Shown here in pieces: positions 1 through 10,147 of a stretch of DNA of 64,000 nt. The stretch spans positions 1 to 64,000 of the forward strand of contig JAJJLU010000332.1 of NCBI GenBank assembly GCA_023807065.1, given 5' to 3'. A model generated the notes under the pieces. It ran no database searches and was not told the origin of the DNA. It was given only the letters and a program-made list of their open reading frames with translations. The position numbers and the translations under genes are program-made. The DNA comes from Isotricha intestinalis. Lineage: Eukaryota; Ciliophora; Litostomatea; Vestibuliferida; Isotrichidae. Position 1 is the stretch's first letter; each line of letters starts with the position of its first letter.

Positions 1-33
1 TCCCCAATCCCCAATCCCCAATCCCCAATCCCC
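1..33. repeat. Telomere, CCCCAAT repeats
   Basis: The window begins with T followed by four full CCCCAAT units and a final CCCC, then changes abruptly to A+T-rich DNA. The C-rich strand reads inward from the end, as expected for a left chromosome terminus (G-rich strand ATTGGGG towards the tip). The unit resembles the Tetrahymena CCCCAA and hypotrich CCCCAAAA repeats but has a T, making it a 7-mer. The array is short, either because ciliate macronuclear telomeres are short or because the assembly trimmed it. Confidence 0.93.
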
Positions 34-400
34 ATATATTGAAATTATAACAATAAAAAAAAAATTAAAAAACTTATTTAAGTAAATCATTTAATTTTAT
101 AAGGAAAAATATAATTAATCAAAATTATTAAAATTTATATTTTAAAAATATTTAATTAATTTAAAAAATTATTATAAATTTATATTTCATAATACTATTT
201 ATATTTACAAAATTACCGGAATCAATTTTTTTTATGTTTAAAAAATTGAAATTAATAAATTATTTATTATTAAATTTTTGTCTCATTGAATTTATTTTTA
301 AATTAAATCTAATTTATTATTTAATTTCTCATATAAAAACGTTTTTTTCATTTATATAGTAATTATTTCAAAAATAATTTCATAATTAATATATTTAAAA
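34..400. other. Subtelomeric spacer
   Basis: This 367-base stretch between the telomere and the first start codon is almost pure A/T, with no recognisable gene and no repeat family. It must hold the promoter of the FHA gene that starts at 401. I see no subtelomeric satellite or gene-family member here, so unique sequence begins directly after the telomere. Confidence 0.6.
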
Positions 401-1240
401 ATGGTAGACACTAAAAAACTAGAAGAAGAATTACCAATAGAACTCCTTCAAAAAGGTATATGTATAACAGAAGCAGAAGTAAAAAACCATCCAACATTAA
501 CATTATCAGTAAATAAATTAAAAATATAACATATAACCTAAATTTAGGAAATAGAAGGGACATTATTAAATAATCAAACATATACAATAAACGCAAAAGG
601 AATTCCAAATTCTGAAAGAAAAGCAGAAGATGGAATAGCAATATTTGGTATAAAAAATATAGAAGAAAATTTTACTCCTGATATAATATTAAATATACCA
701 AAAGAAATGACATTAAATAATCCAGAAGCATTTTTAATATATTATAGAAGAGATATGCAGAAATATTATTTAGAATCAATAAGTGAAAATAAAGAACATT
801 TCTTTATATTTGTTTTATTATCTTCTCCACATATATTAACAACAGAAACTGTAATTGTAAGTGTTTTAAATTATAATTTTAAAATAAAAACATCACAAGA
901 TAAAAAAGAAGTTATAATTGAATATGGTCAAAGTGAGAATTTAACAAAAAGTACTTTTAATAATCAAGAAAAAAAAAAATTTTATATTGGAAGAAAAGCA
1001 GATGCAGATATTGTAATAACAGAAGGACAAGTTAGTAGAGAACAAACTATGATTTATTTTGAAAATGATAATTGGTATATTAAAGATGGAGGTGAAAGAC
1101 CTTCTGGAAGTGGAACTTGGCTTTTTATTAATAAAAAATATCAAATACAAGATAGTTTCATTTTCAAAATTGGACCGAGTAAAATGAAAATTGATGTTAA
1201 TAATAATAATAATATTAATAATGAAAATAAAGAAAATTAA
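401..1240 (+). CDS. FHA-domain protein, two exons
   Basis: This two-exon gene of about 266 aa joins 401-508 to 548-1240. Exon 1 starts at an ATG in clean context and is open for 36 codons. A 39-nt GT-AG intron then restores the frame. Residues about 180-250 form a forkhead-associated domain: a YIGRKADADIVI strand with the conserved G-R, an SRE turn (family SRxxH, with the His replaced), a DNWYIKD strand, and GSGTW in place of the usual NGT. FHA domains bind phosphothreonine peptides in signalling and DNA-damage proteins. The last residues are an Asn-rich tail. The N-terminal 170 residues match nothing I recognise, so the specific pathway is unknown. It is the most telomere-proximal gene. Confidence 0.85.
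509..547 (+). other. Intron, 39 nt
   Basis: The donor GTAAATAAA and acceptor AATTTAG flank an A/T-only core. Exon 1 ends in phase 0 and exon 2 continues in frame into the FHA protein. The length is a multiple of three, but the intron carries an in-frame TAA, so an unspliced message would terminate early. Confidence 0.85.
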
Positions 1241-1443
1241 AAATATTATAATATTTATATTTGAAATAAGAAAATTAATGATTAATTATTTTTATTATTT
1301 TAAAAAAAAATTTATTTTTGATTCAATTTTTTTGGTGTGGGGTCTTTATATAAATATTGTAAAACAAATTATATATATAAATTAAAATTTTTCATTTACA
1401 AAGAATAAAGTTAATTACCTTATTTATAATAGGATATTTTAGT

Positions 1444-1791
1444 TTAATCTAAATCATTTTTACCATTTGTTTCTGCTTTAGTAATAGTTTTTTCTAACAT
1501 ATTAATATTTTTTTCTAAATTCAATTCCTCAGGACAACTTCTTTCAGATATTAATATAATATTACTAAAATTTAACTCATTATTTTTACTTTTTGTTTTT
1601 TTTTGAGTTTTACATGGCATTAACTCAATATACATATTCTCTTCAAATTCGTCATTAATAGTCAAAGATTTTAAAGCTTCATTTTTTTCATAAAATATTG
1701 ATATTGGGTCTGAGTTTTTTATATCATCAAAAAATAAATCTTTTCTTTTTAATTTTTCAAAAGAATTTGAAAAAATTTTTGGCTTTGACAT
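1444..1791 (-). CDS. Small hypothetical protein, 115 aa
   Basis: A 115-residue Lys/Glu/Asn-rich protein converges on the FHA gene. It starts with MSKPKIFSNSF and has no signal peptide, membrane segment or recognised motif. Two cysteines (in MPCK and ERSCPEE) are the only distinctive residues. Its codon use (higher G+C than the flanks, CAA/GAA/AAA-rich) resembles the real genes, and its ATG sits in the usual A-rich minus-strand leader. It could be a lineage-specific protein or a fragment of a longer one. Confidence 0.55.
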   Translation of the reverse strand: MSKPKIFSNSFEKLKRKDLFFDDIKNSDPISIFYEKNEALKSLTINDEFEENMYIELMPCKTQKKTKSKNNELNFSNIILISERSCPEELNLEKNINMLEKTITKAETNGKNDLD

Positions 1792-1979
1792 TTTTTTTTA
1801 ATATATATAACAGTCATTGCCTTATATTTCTTAAAAAAATATTATTAATAAATTATTATTATATTGAATTCATTTTTATATCATTTTTTCTTTTATATAT
1901 CAAAAAATATAAAAAAACAGTTTTATAAATTTACTGCATCATTTTTAAAAATAAATTAAATTTTAAATATGTTAAAATA

Positions 1980-2160
1980 ACCTTATATACCTAATGAAAA
2001 ATATAGAGTTTTTTTTAAAGAATTACAAAAAAGAAAACGATGTTTTGATGATTATGAAAAAAAATCAAGTAAAATAAATAAATTTATAAGACTATTTAGT
2101 TAAATTAAAAAAAATAATAAAGTTATGGAAAAGCTTGATTTAAAGGGAAAATTATTATAA
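1980..2160 (+). other. Possible short spliced coding segment or relic
   Basis: From about 1991 one plus-strand frame reads NEKYRVFFKELQKRKRCFDDYEKKSS. It meets a plausible 31-nt GT-AG intron (2069-2099) and continues in frame to a TAA at about 2160. There is no in-frame ATG. A different frame has an ATG at 1994 and gives only a short peptide. It may be the end of a decayed gene or chance coding-like sequence. The rest of 1792-2284 shows nothing else. Confidence 0.25.
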
Positions 2161-2284
2161 TAAAGCTCCTTTTAGTTTTTTTCTATGAATTTTTTGATAT
2201 ATTTAACAATTAATTTGTTTAATTTTTGAAAATTGAATATATAATTAATATTTTTAATATAATATATGCTTTATTAAATAATAT

Positions 2285-3493
2285 TTAATTTTTATTGTTT
2301 TCATTATTGCAATCTCTGGCAAATCTCTCAAACAAATTAATGTATTTTTGAAATTTTTCATTAACTCTTCTATTGTTAAAATCTTCAACTAATTGATCTA
2401 ATTTTGGAATATCTTCAATTTTAAAATTTCTAATATCATTTTCATCTAAAGGAACAGAAACTAAACCAGTTTTAGGATGAATGCAAAAAGGACTTTTAAG
2501 TAAATGATTAATATGTTTAGAAACATTAATATCTAATCTTGGATACAATACATTTAATTTAAAATCTTTAATACATAAATCTCCTCTTTTAAAATGATTA
2601 TTTGCATCTTCTTTTAAGAATTTTTCAATTGCTTGAAATTTAATATCAGATTTATAATCAGTATTTAATATATTTTCAACTTCACCAATAATTTTATCGT
2701 CATTTTTTTGTGGAAAATACGCTTTAACCAAAGCTTTGATTAATTCTTTCCCTCCTTCAAAATTTAAAATATCTTGTTGAATTAAAATATCTTTTTCAAA
2801 ATATTTATCAATAATATGAATAGCTCTTTCAATAGAAGGATGAATTCTATTATTTAATCCTTGAACAACTTTATTCTTAGGATTTTGAATTTGAAATTGA
2901 ATGAATTTGGCAATAGCAATTCTACCATTATTTTTTAATTTCCTAGCATTATTATCACATAACCAACAATGAATACCTCTTCTTCCAGAAAAAGCATATA
3001 ATATTTTATTAAAGCCAAAATCTTCTCTTAATATATTATCTAATATTTCATAAGCAACTTCCATAAATTTCCAACATTTATTACATAATTTTGCTTCTTT
3101 ACAACAAGTTCTTATATCATCATAATCTGTCATATCAATATCAAAAACTATTTCTTTTTCCATTGGCTCAAAAGAATTAATTTGTTCATGATTTTTTGGT
3201 AATGTATTATATACTGCTCCAATATCTATTTTTTTAGGCTGTAATTTAATTATTTGATTTTTTAATTCTATATCATTTTTAAAACATTGAAAACGAAAAT
3301 ATCTTTCATCTGGCATTGTAAAAGAAAATTCCCTTCTTTCAAAATATTCACTATCATCTTTTCCTAACCAAAGGAAAAATAATTTATATGGAAAATAATT
3401 TCTATAATATATATCCATATTTTCTCTTGATACTATTTGGGATTCATTTTCAAATTCTGAAAGCATTTCTATATCTTCTTCATTAATTTTCAT
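2285..3493 (-). CDS. PRIM1: DNA primase small (catalytic) subunit
   Basis: At 402 aa this is close to the usual length of eukaryotic PriS/PRIM1 and it appears intact. It synthesises RNA primers for DNA polymerase alpha in the nucleus. The catalytic aspartates sit in FDIDMTDYDD (D118 and D120). Four cysteines at 130, 131, 137 and 140 form the family zinc motif. SGRRGIHCW (about 169-177) is the conserved nucleotide-binding loop, and RLDINVSKHINHLLKSPF supplies the third acidic residue and a family signature. REFSFTMPDERYFRFQ near residue 54 is also diagnostic. Its partners (PRIM2 and Pol alpha) are not in this window. The upstream start at MKINEEDIEML is the only ATG that keeps the full N-terminal region. 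Confidence 0.96.
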   Translation of the reverse strand: MKINEEDIEMLSEFENESQIVSRENMDIYYRNYFPYKLFFLWLGKDDSEYFERREFSFTMPDERYFRFQCFKNDIELKNQIIKLQPKKIDIGAVYNTLPKNHEQINSFEPMEKEIVFDIDMTDYDDIRTCCKEAKLCNKCWKFMEVAYEILDNILREDFGFNKILYAFSGRRGIHCWLCDNNARKLKNNGRIAIAKFIQFQIQNPKNKVVQGLNNRIHPSIERAIHIIDKYFEKDILIQQDILNFEGGKELIKALVKAYFPQKNDDKIIGEVENILNTDYKSDIKFQAIEKFLKEDANNHFKRGDLCIKDFKLNVLYPRLDINVSKHINHLLKSPFCIHPKTGLVSVPLDENDIRNFKIEDIPKLDQLVEDFNNRRVNEKFQKYINLFERFARDCNNENNKN

Positions 3494-3674
3494 TTTTTTT
3501 AATAAGCAGCGGGAGAATTTTTTAAATTAAATATTAAAATTTATATATATTTTAAATTAGAATAATTAATAATTTATATTTAATGATTAATTTATAATTA
3601 AAAGAAATTAAATAAAAATTTTTTAATTCATATAAAATAAAATACAAAAAAGTAAATATAATATAATTTAAAAA

Positions 3675-5309
3675 ATGGAAAATGACAAATCAGAAAATCA
3701 ACCAATAATGTCTCAATCAAATAATGATGCTTCAAAATTAAATATAAATGATAATTTAAATATAGATTCTTTATCTTCAGTTGAAAAAAAGCATCGTCAC
3801 AGGAAAAAGAAAAAAAAAGGAAAAAAAAAGAAAAAAGAAGAAGAAGAAGAAAAAGAAAAAAAGCCTGTAAAAAAATCAGTATTTTCAAGTGAACAATTTA
3901 TAATAAATGGGACATATTCTTTAATTAAAATGTTAGGTTTTGGTGCATTTGGTGAAATTCATTTAGTATTTGATTCAAATTCAAAAAATTTAAGAGCAAT
4001 AAAATTTGAAATGGCAAATCATAAAAATCCTCAATTAAAACATGAATATCAAATATTAGAGCAATTAAATAATATATCAGATTTAAAAAAAAAAGAAGGA
4101 CCAAATGATAATATATCATATAATTTAAAACCAAATGGAACAGGTGTTATAGGGATTCCTAAAGTATATTTATTTGATCATATGGAAAACAAATATAATT
4201 ATATGATAATGGATTTCTTAGGTCCTTCAATAGGAGATTTATATCAATTACAAGAAAAGAAATTTTCAATAGAAACAATATTAATGATTGGGATTCAAAT
4301 GTTATCTAGATTAGAATACATTCATGAAAGAGGATTTATTCATCGTGATATAAAACCAGAAAATTTTGTTATTGGATTAAATGAAGATTCTAATGTAATT
4401 CATTTAATAGATTTTGGATTAAGTAGAAGATACAAAGAAAAAAATTCAGGTCAACATATTTCATATAAAGAAAATAGACATTTAGTAGGAACTGTTAGAT
4501 ATGCTTCAATAAATGCACATTTAGGAATTGAACAAAGTAGAAGAGATGATATTGAAGGTGTTGGTTATGTTTTAGTATATTTTTTTTATGGAAGATTACC
4601 TTGGCAAGCTACTAAAGATAAAGGAAAAGCTGAAACAAATAAAATTATGGAAAAAAAATTAATAACTCCTCCTGAAATTTTATGTAAAAAAATGCCTTTT
4701 GAATTCCAATATTATTTTCATTATTGTAGAAATTTAAAATTTGAAGACAGACCAGATTATTCTATGTTAAAATCTGTTTTTGCTAAATTACTTTTTAGTA
4801 AAATTAAAATTGGAAGTGCTTTTGTTTATGATTGGTTTGATGATAAAAAGAAAAAAAATAAAACTGAGGATGAAAATCAAGAAAACATTATTGTTAATAA
4901 TAATAATAAAGATATTGATAAACCTTCTATTTTTAAAACTCCAAATTATAATGATAATGAAACTCCAAATCCAGATAATGAGAATAATAATAATAATTTA
5001 TTGGATAAATATAATAAAAATAATGAAATGAATAAAGGAGGAAAAGCAAATGATTTATTTGATAAATTTATTAAAAATTCTGAAAAACAAGAAGTTCCTA
5101 TTGGTATTGTTGTTCAAGATAAAGAAAATGAAGATGAAGAAAGTAAAAGTTCTGTTTCTGATTCTTACTCTGATTCTGAAAAATCAAAAGAAGAAGAAAA
5201 AACTGATAGTGGAGGTAATAATAATAATAAAAGTTCTGATAGTAATTATGGAATTTTAAATAAATCTGATTCTGATAGTAAGAAAGGAGATAAAGGTGAT
5301 GAAAAATAA
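3675..5309 (+). CDS. Casein kinase 1-family Ser/Thr kinase
   Basis: This 544-aa protein has an N-terminal Lys/Glu-rich segment (residues 38-65) and a CK1-type kinase domain at about 75-375. The Gly-loop is LGFGAFGEI, the ATP lysine is K110 (RAIKFE), the catalytic loop is HRDIKPENF (D225) and the metal site is DFGLSRRY (D246). The CK1 hallmark is present: TVRYASINAHLGIEQSRRDD replaces the usual APE motif. The C-terminal 150 residues are low-complexity Asn/Asp/Ser/Glu sequence, probably disordered and phosphorylated. CK1 enzymes prefer acidic or pre-phosphorylated substrates, and ciliates have large families, so the exact orthologue cannot be named. It is divergent from the primase gene, sharing a 180-bp A/T spacer. 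Confidence 0.95.
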   Translation: MENDKSENQPIMSQSNNDASKLNINDNLNIDSLSSVEKKHRHRKKKKKGKKKKKEEEEEKEKKPVKKSVFSSEQFIINGTYSLIKMLGFGAFGEIHLVFDSNSKNLRAIKFEMANHKNPQLKHEYQILEQLNNISDLKKKEGPNDNISYNLKPNGTGVIGIPKVYLFDHMENKYNYMIMDFLGPSIGDLYQLQEKKFSIETILMIGIQMLSRLEYIHERGFIHRDIKPENFVIGLNEDSNVIHLIDFGLSRRYKEKNSGQHISYKENRHLVGTVRYASINAHLGIEQSRRDDIEGVGYVLVYFFYGRLPWQATKDKGKAETNKIMEKKLITPPEILCKKMPFEFQYYFHYCRNLKFEDRPDYSMLKSVFAKLLFSKIKIGSAFVYDWFDDKKKKNKTEDENQENIIVNNNNKDIDKPSIFKTPNYNDNETPNPDNENNNNNLLDKYNKNNEMNKGGKANDLFDKFIKNSEKQEVPIGIVVQDKENEDEESKSSVSDSYSDSEKSKEEEKTDSGGNNNNKSSDSNYGILNKSDSDSKKGDKGDEK

Positions 5310-5538
5310 GATTTTTTTATATTGTTTTGTTTTTGGATATATTAGTTTTTTTTATTTATTGTTTTCCTGTAAATTTTTTATTTATATAAAGCTTGTAATA
5401 CTATATTATTACTTATTTTTTAATTTTTTGTTATCTTACTAAATTTTATTATTTCTAAGATATTTTTTATATTTTTTGTATAAAAATATATTAATTTTAA
5501 GTTGAGAATAATTATAAAATTAAACTTAAGATTTTATA

Positions 5539-6963
5539 TTATAAAACTTTATTATTATTTATATTATTTATTTCAATTTTCCCGTTTTGATATTTATAAA
5601 TTTTAATATTTTCTTTTGGAAGGTAAGTCATAGTAACTTTTGATTGAGAAAAAAAATAAACATATTTTCCACTTGGAAAAATTTGTTTAATATCTTTATT
5701 TGAAAAAAAAATAATTTTAAAATCATCAGGAAAAATTTGTTGCCTGACTCCAGAATTATATATGATTTCTTTGGCATTATTATCATAAAATATAATAACT
5801 CTATCATTTTTTTGTTCTTTCTTTAAAATATTAATATCTTTTAAATCATATTTTTCTTCAAAAACAATATCAAAATTATTTTGTTTTGAAATATTATATT
5901 CACTTGTTAAATCATTACTTAAATTTTTAGAATCTTTCCATTTTATAGAATTAGAAGAAAAAGATGGAAAATAATTAATACTATGAGAATTAATAAATTG
6001 TTTTTCACTATCTGATTTTTTAATATCAATGAATTTACCTTTTTTACTGTGATTTATTGAATTACATTTAATTTTTTTAAAAATATTTTCTTTTGATTTA
6101 TTGTCTAATATCGGATTTTCTTTTTTAGAAATTGATACACTTTTATTTTTTTGTGTCTTTGAAATTTTATTTAAATTTATTTTTTGAAGATTATAATTTT
6201 GCTTTTTTAAATAAGGACCAATTTTTTTTAAATTATTCGTATTTTTATTTATTTCTTTTTTATTTTTTTCTTCTTCTTTTAAAAAAAAATTCTTTTTATA
6301 TTCTTTAAAAGAATTAACTTCATGATAAAATTTTTCTTTTTCTTTTTCAAATTTCATTCTTTCAATTTGTAATTTTTTTTGTTCTTCTTTTATGATTTCT
6401 AAATCTTTAATGATTAATTTTAATAATTTAATATAATCTTTTCTTTTATTAAATATAGGATTAGTATTATAATTTTTAATTATTTCTTCAACATCTTTTG
6501 CTATTAATTTTATATGACTTAAATTTCCAATTAAAGTATTAAAATTTTGAGGAGATATTTTATCTAAATTTTTTTCTTTTGAATTACTAAAAGCTCTTTT
6601 ACTTTTTAAAGATTTTTCTGTTTCTGAATCAAAAGATGAATAATTATAAATTATATCTTCACTTGATGATGATATATTTTTTTTTTCTTGAAAATTTGTT
6701 TTTATTTGATTTGAAGATATTTCTTTTTTTGAATTAAAAATTACTTCTTTTGTTTTATTCAAAAATGTTCTATCTTTTGAAATATTATTTAATATTGAAT
6801 TTGATGTACTTAAACATTGTTTTTTAATTTTATAATCATTTCTTGAATTCAATTTATTTATTTTTTCTTCATCTAATGAATTATTTCTATAATTTTTAAG
6901 CAGTTTTTTAGATTGATGAATAAATTTTTTTTTATTAGGAAATTTTTCTTTTTTTGAAGACAT
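5539..6963 (-). CDS. Sas-4/CPAP-like protein with TCP10 C-terminal domain
   Basis: The 474-aa protein ends (residues about 385-474) in a run of short beta hairpins: DRVIIFYDN, GVRQQIFPDD, FKIIFFSNKDIKQIFPSGK, YVYFFSQSKVTMTYL and IKIYKYQNGKIE. This matches the TCP10/CPAP G-box domain, whose hallmark is repeated strand-turn units of the form F.NGD.KQ.FPDG.VVYYY. In Sas-4/CPAP that domain binds STIL/Ana2 during centriole or basal-body assembly, which suits a ciliate. A charged coiled coil lies at about 175-240 and the rest is Ser/Lys/Asn-rich. It is shorter than animal CPAP and I see no clear tubulin-binding PN2-3 motif, so it may be a TCP10-domain relative rather than the true orthologue. Confidence 0.75.
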   Translation of the reverse strand: MSSKKEKFPNKKKFIHQSKKLLKNYRNNSLDEEKINKLNSRNDYKIKKQCLSTSNSILNNISKDRTFLNKTKEVIFNSKKEISSNQIKTNFQEKKNISSSSEDIIYNYSSFDSETEKSLKSKRAFSNSKEKNLDKISPQNFNTLIGNLSHIKLIAKDVEEIIKNYNTNPIFNKRKDYIKLLKLIIKDLEIIKEEQKKLQIERMKFEKEKEKFYHEVNSFKEYKKNFFLKEEEKNKKEINKNTNNLKKIGPYLKKQNYNLQKINLNKISKTQKNKSVSISKKENPILDNKSKENIFKKIKCNSINHSKKGKFIDIKKSDSEKQFINSHSINYFPSFSSNSIKWKDSKNLSNDLTSEYNISKQNNFDIVFEEKYDLKDINILKKEQKNDRVIIFYDNNAKEIIYNSGVRQQIFPDDFKIIFFSNKDIKQIFPSGKYVYFFSQSKVTMTYLPKENIKIYKYQNGKIEINNINNNKVL

Positions 6964-7075
6964 ATTCGATAATTTAAGTAATACACAAAAAATTATTTTT
7001 TATGAATACAAATTGTTAAAAAATTTCTTAATATAAATTAAAACTTTTAAATATTATTAAATAAAAAATTATTAT

Positions 7076-8546
7076 TTATTTAAGTAAATATTCAAAATCA
7101 TCTTCAAAAAATTCCATTTTATGTCCTTTATCTATTCTATTACAAATTAAATTAAATTCACCTTGTGTAAAAATAATATTTGAATTATATAAAAAATTAT
7201 ATAAATCATCAGGACTCAAAACTTTTTTGTCATGACTTATTTTAGGAAATACTTTATTAAAAAAAATATTAATATAATTGTCAGGAAAACTTTCTTTTTG
7301 GTTTTTTATTCTAGTCTCAGATGATAATAATAATTTAAATAAATTTTGAATTAAATACTTAGTACAAGGAGAAATTTTATCTAAAGAAATATAATAATCA
7401 TGACTTGAAAAATCTGTTCTTTTAAATAAAATATCTTGATAATTTTTATCATTATATGGAATAATCATACATGAAAAATCTTTAAAATTCAGATAATTTT
7501 CATCTTGACTAAAAGTATTATAAATTGAATTTATTTCAGATTCATTAATCGGAACTTCGAATAATTTTAATGTGTCTTTGAAATCTTCTTTAGTAATAAA
7601 ACCTTTCATTTCTTTATCAAAAATTCTAAATAAATCTTCTAATATAAAATCTGCTCTAAAAATTACTTGTTCTTTTGCTTGTTCTATTTGATTAAGAATA
7701 TCTATTAAAAATGATATAAAATCAATAAAATATTTTTCTTCTTCATTTCTGTCAAGAGATATATTTCTATCAAAAGTGTTATTATTATTGTTTATTTTTA
7801 ATTGTTTCTTTTCAAGTTTTTCTTCTAAACTTATTTCCTTAACACTAAATTGGACATTATCAAAAAAAAATAATGCAAACATATCTTGAATTGTAACGCC
7901 ATCTTCATTTTTAGTAAATCTTATAAAATTATATAAATCTTTTAAACTTATATCATCTAAAATAACATTATGAAATGAAAGAAATGAATTAAATCTAAAA
8001 ATATATTTAAAAATTTTTTTACTTTTCTCTTGTGAAATAAGATTCATTTTGACCTATAATTATCATTAAATCTCTTAAAGCAAAATCATATCTTTTCCTA
8101 ATATTATCTGTATAAAAAAGAACATTTCTACTTAATTCAACTCCAGAATTAATGAAGTTAATTAGTAATATTTTATCACTGAAAGTTGATATTTGATTAT
8201 ATCTATTTTCTTCTTTATTTTCTTTTAAAAGTTTATTTTTAAAATCAATAAAATCAATTGGAATTCTCCCATAAAAACTTAAAAATAGTCTTATTTCAAT
8301 TAAGGTTACAGAATAACCATATTTTCTATATTTCTTATTAATTATTTATTTTTACTTTAAAAAATCTACTATTTCATTTTCTCCTATTTTTCCTTCTCTT
8401 TTTAAATCAATTTCCTCAAATAAATTTTTAGGATTAAAAGAAAAAGATTGCTTTAACTCAAATAATTTTCTTTTTATTTTCATTAAATCTGTAGACATAA
8501 TATCAAATAATTTTGCAACTCTTCTTTTTGTTTCATCTGTTAACAT
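7076..8546 (-). CDS. EF-hand-like calcium-binding protein, three exons
   Basis: Three exons (8356-8546, 8023-8325 and 7076-7994) join through 30-nt and 28-nt GT-AG introns into a 470-aa protein. The tempting ATG at 8047 lies in the last intron region and is not the start. The true start is MLTDETKRRVAKLFD at 8546. An EF-hand-like unit is visible in FRIFDKEMKGFITKEDF (partly degenerate: Lys at loop position 5, Asp at position 12). More helix-loop-helix pairs, such as FEEIDLKREGKIGENEIVDFLK in exon 1 and YNTFSQDENYLNFKDF, have further degenerate loops. It is probably a structural or regulatory cytoplasmic protein of the ciliary or cortical type. I do not recognise an orthologue. Confidence 0.85.
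7995..8022 (-). other. Intron, 28 nt
   Basis: The donor GTAAAAAAA and acceptor TTTTTAG splice exon 2 (ending GAA AA) to A TTT AAT TCA. If retained, the GTAA donor gives an immediate in-frame TAA. Confidence 0.85.
8326..8355 (-). other. Intron, 30 nt
   Basis: The donor GTAAAAATA and acceptor AATATAG join TTA AA to A AAA TAT, keeping the frame into KKYGYSVTLIEIRLF. The donor itself creates an in-frame TAA if the intron is retained. Confidence 0.85.
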
Positions 8547-9001
8547 ATTTTTTTAAACAATAAATTAAATAAATTATATTAGAATTTATTTAGTTTTAAT
8601 TTTAAAATTTTGTAAAATATAAATAAACTTTTATAAATATATCTAAAAATTGTTTTAAGTAAATTATTGGAAAAAACTGGGTTAAGGAGTTATTATCATG
8701 AAAATACTTCTTTAATATTATTTAAACAATAATAAAATAAGCGAAAAACAAAAAAATTGTTGAATTATATATAATGATTCAATTTTGAATGGAGATAATA
8801 TTTAGAAATTTTAAGGGAATTAAAAAAGGAAAATAAAGGGAAATAAAAATCGGAAAATAATATTAAAATTGAAGATATAATGATTGTAATGTTCATTGAA
8901 TTTTTTTGATTTGTTATTTTTTTAATTATATAATACAAAAAACTTAATTTAAATTATATATTTTCTTCCAAAAGATTCAATTTTTTTATTTGATAATTAT
9001 A
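8547..9001. other. Spacer with weak coding-like run
   Basis: No supported gene. On the plus strand, about 8,660-8,912 reads as coding-like pieces (KLLEKTGLRSYYHENTS, then IKIEDIMIVMFIEFF in another frame) with several in-frame TAA/TAG codons. It could be an old gene remnant or chance. No homologue is recognisable, so it is left as spacer. It should also carry the promoter of the EF-hand gene. Confidence 0.3.
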
Positions 9002-10147
9002 TCATACAGATTTGTTTTTTAAATTCAAATTCATACAATTTATATTTTTATGTAAACTTTTATGCTTTAGTTTTATAATTCTAATTAGATTATTGTTTTT
9101 ATCATTCTTTTTTTGAATATATTTTATTAGACAATTTTTTTTGTTTAATGTATTAATTAATCTATTATGTGAAGATTCTAGAAAAAATTCTTTATTATCC
9201 ATTTCTATTTTATCAGATATTATTTTACTATTTGAATAATTTCTTTTAAGATTTTTATATTTAAAAATATTATTTTTTATATAAAAAGATTCAGTTTTAT
9301 CTATTCTTTGAAAAAAACTTTTATTGTGTAAATTCATAATAGGGTATTTTGAATCTTTATTTTTTATTAAATTTAGTTTATTAAACAAAGGTTTTAAATT
9401 ATTATTTGTTTTTTTAAAGTCTAAATTAACTCTATTTCTAGAAGAATTTGAAGAATTATTAAAAATATTATTTCCTTTATTTAAAGATATTAATTTTATC
9501 TTAAATAAATTTTTTTGGGAATTTCTTTCCCAAAATTTTTGATTTAAATTCGTCTTAATTTTTGGAATTTGAACAAATGAAGTGTTACTTTTATTTACAT
9601 TAAAATTTTGATTGTGAATACTTCTTTTGTTAATTTCTTTACAGAGATTATCTTTTAAAAATTTTTCAATACTTTTATCAGTTTTACTTTGAGAATTTAA
9701 AGAATTATAAGTTAAAGATGAAATAGAGTTAATTGATTTTAATATTATAGAATTAAATATATTTTCATTTCTATTTTCTTTTTTTTTAAATTTGTTATAC
9801 ATTAACCTATTCAAAAAACTTTCTTTTTGTAAAATATTTTTATAAAGATATTTCCTTTGTTCTAAAAGACAATAATTAGGATAAGTTATTAAGAAACTAT
9901 TATAATAATATAAAATATTTGGTAATGTTTGATAAATTGATTTTAAATCATAAAATTTTTGAAGGAATTCTTGTTCTTCATTATTAATTAAATGCTCTAG
10001 AAATAAGCTTACAATATGAGTTTTCTTATGAAATATTATATTATTTATGATTTTTAAATTATAAAAAGTATTTGAATAATATTGAGGATATTTTTCTTTA
10101 TAAATTTTTTTCGATTTTTTTCGAAAAAAATTTATAAATTTTTCCAT
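9002..10147 (-). CDS. Hypothetical protein, 381 aa, TGA stop
   Basis: This Asn/Lys/Ser-rich protein has an ordered N-terminal part (about residues 30-130), containing IIFHKKTHIVSLFLEHLINNEEQEFLQKFYDL, PNILYYYNSFLITYPNYCLLEQRKYLYKNILQKE and similar helices. I associate this pattern with uncharacterised proteins conserved across ciliates, but this is from memory. The C-terminal two thirds are disordered. There is no membrane segment or signal peptide. It ends in TGA, one of only three such ends in the window, which supports TGA being a stop in this genome. Confidence 0.7.
   Translation of the reverse strand: MEKFINFFRKKSKKIYKEKYPQYYSNTFYNLKIINNIIFHKKTHIVSLFLEHLINNEEQEFLQKFYDLKSIYQTLPNILYYYNSFLITYPNYCLLEQRKYLYKNILQKESFLNRLMYNKFKKKENRNENIFNSIILKSINSISSLTYNSLNSQSKTDKSIEKFLKDNLCKEINKRSIHNQNFNVNKSNTSFVQIPKIKTNLNQKFWERNSQKNLFKIKLISLNKGNNIFNNSSNSSRNRVNLDFKKTNNNLKPLFNKLNLIKNKDSKYPIMNLHNKSFFQRIDKTESFYIKNNIFKYKNLKRNYSNSKIISDKIEMDNKEFFLESSHNRLINTLNKKNCLIKYIQKKNDKNNNLIRIIKLKHKSLHKNINCMNLNLKNKSV

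Noticed and set aside
7076..8047. EF-hand gene starting at the ATG at 8047
   Set aside because: That ATG and the next residues fall in and around a 28-nt intron. The spliced frame runs back to 8546.
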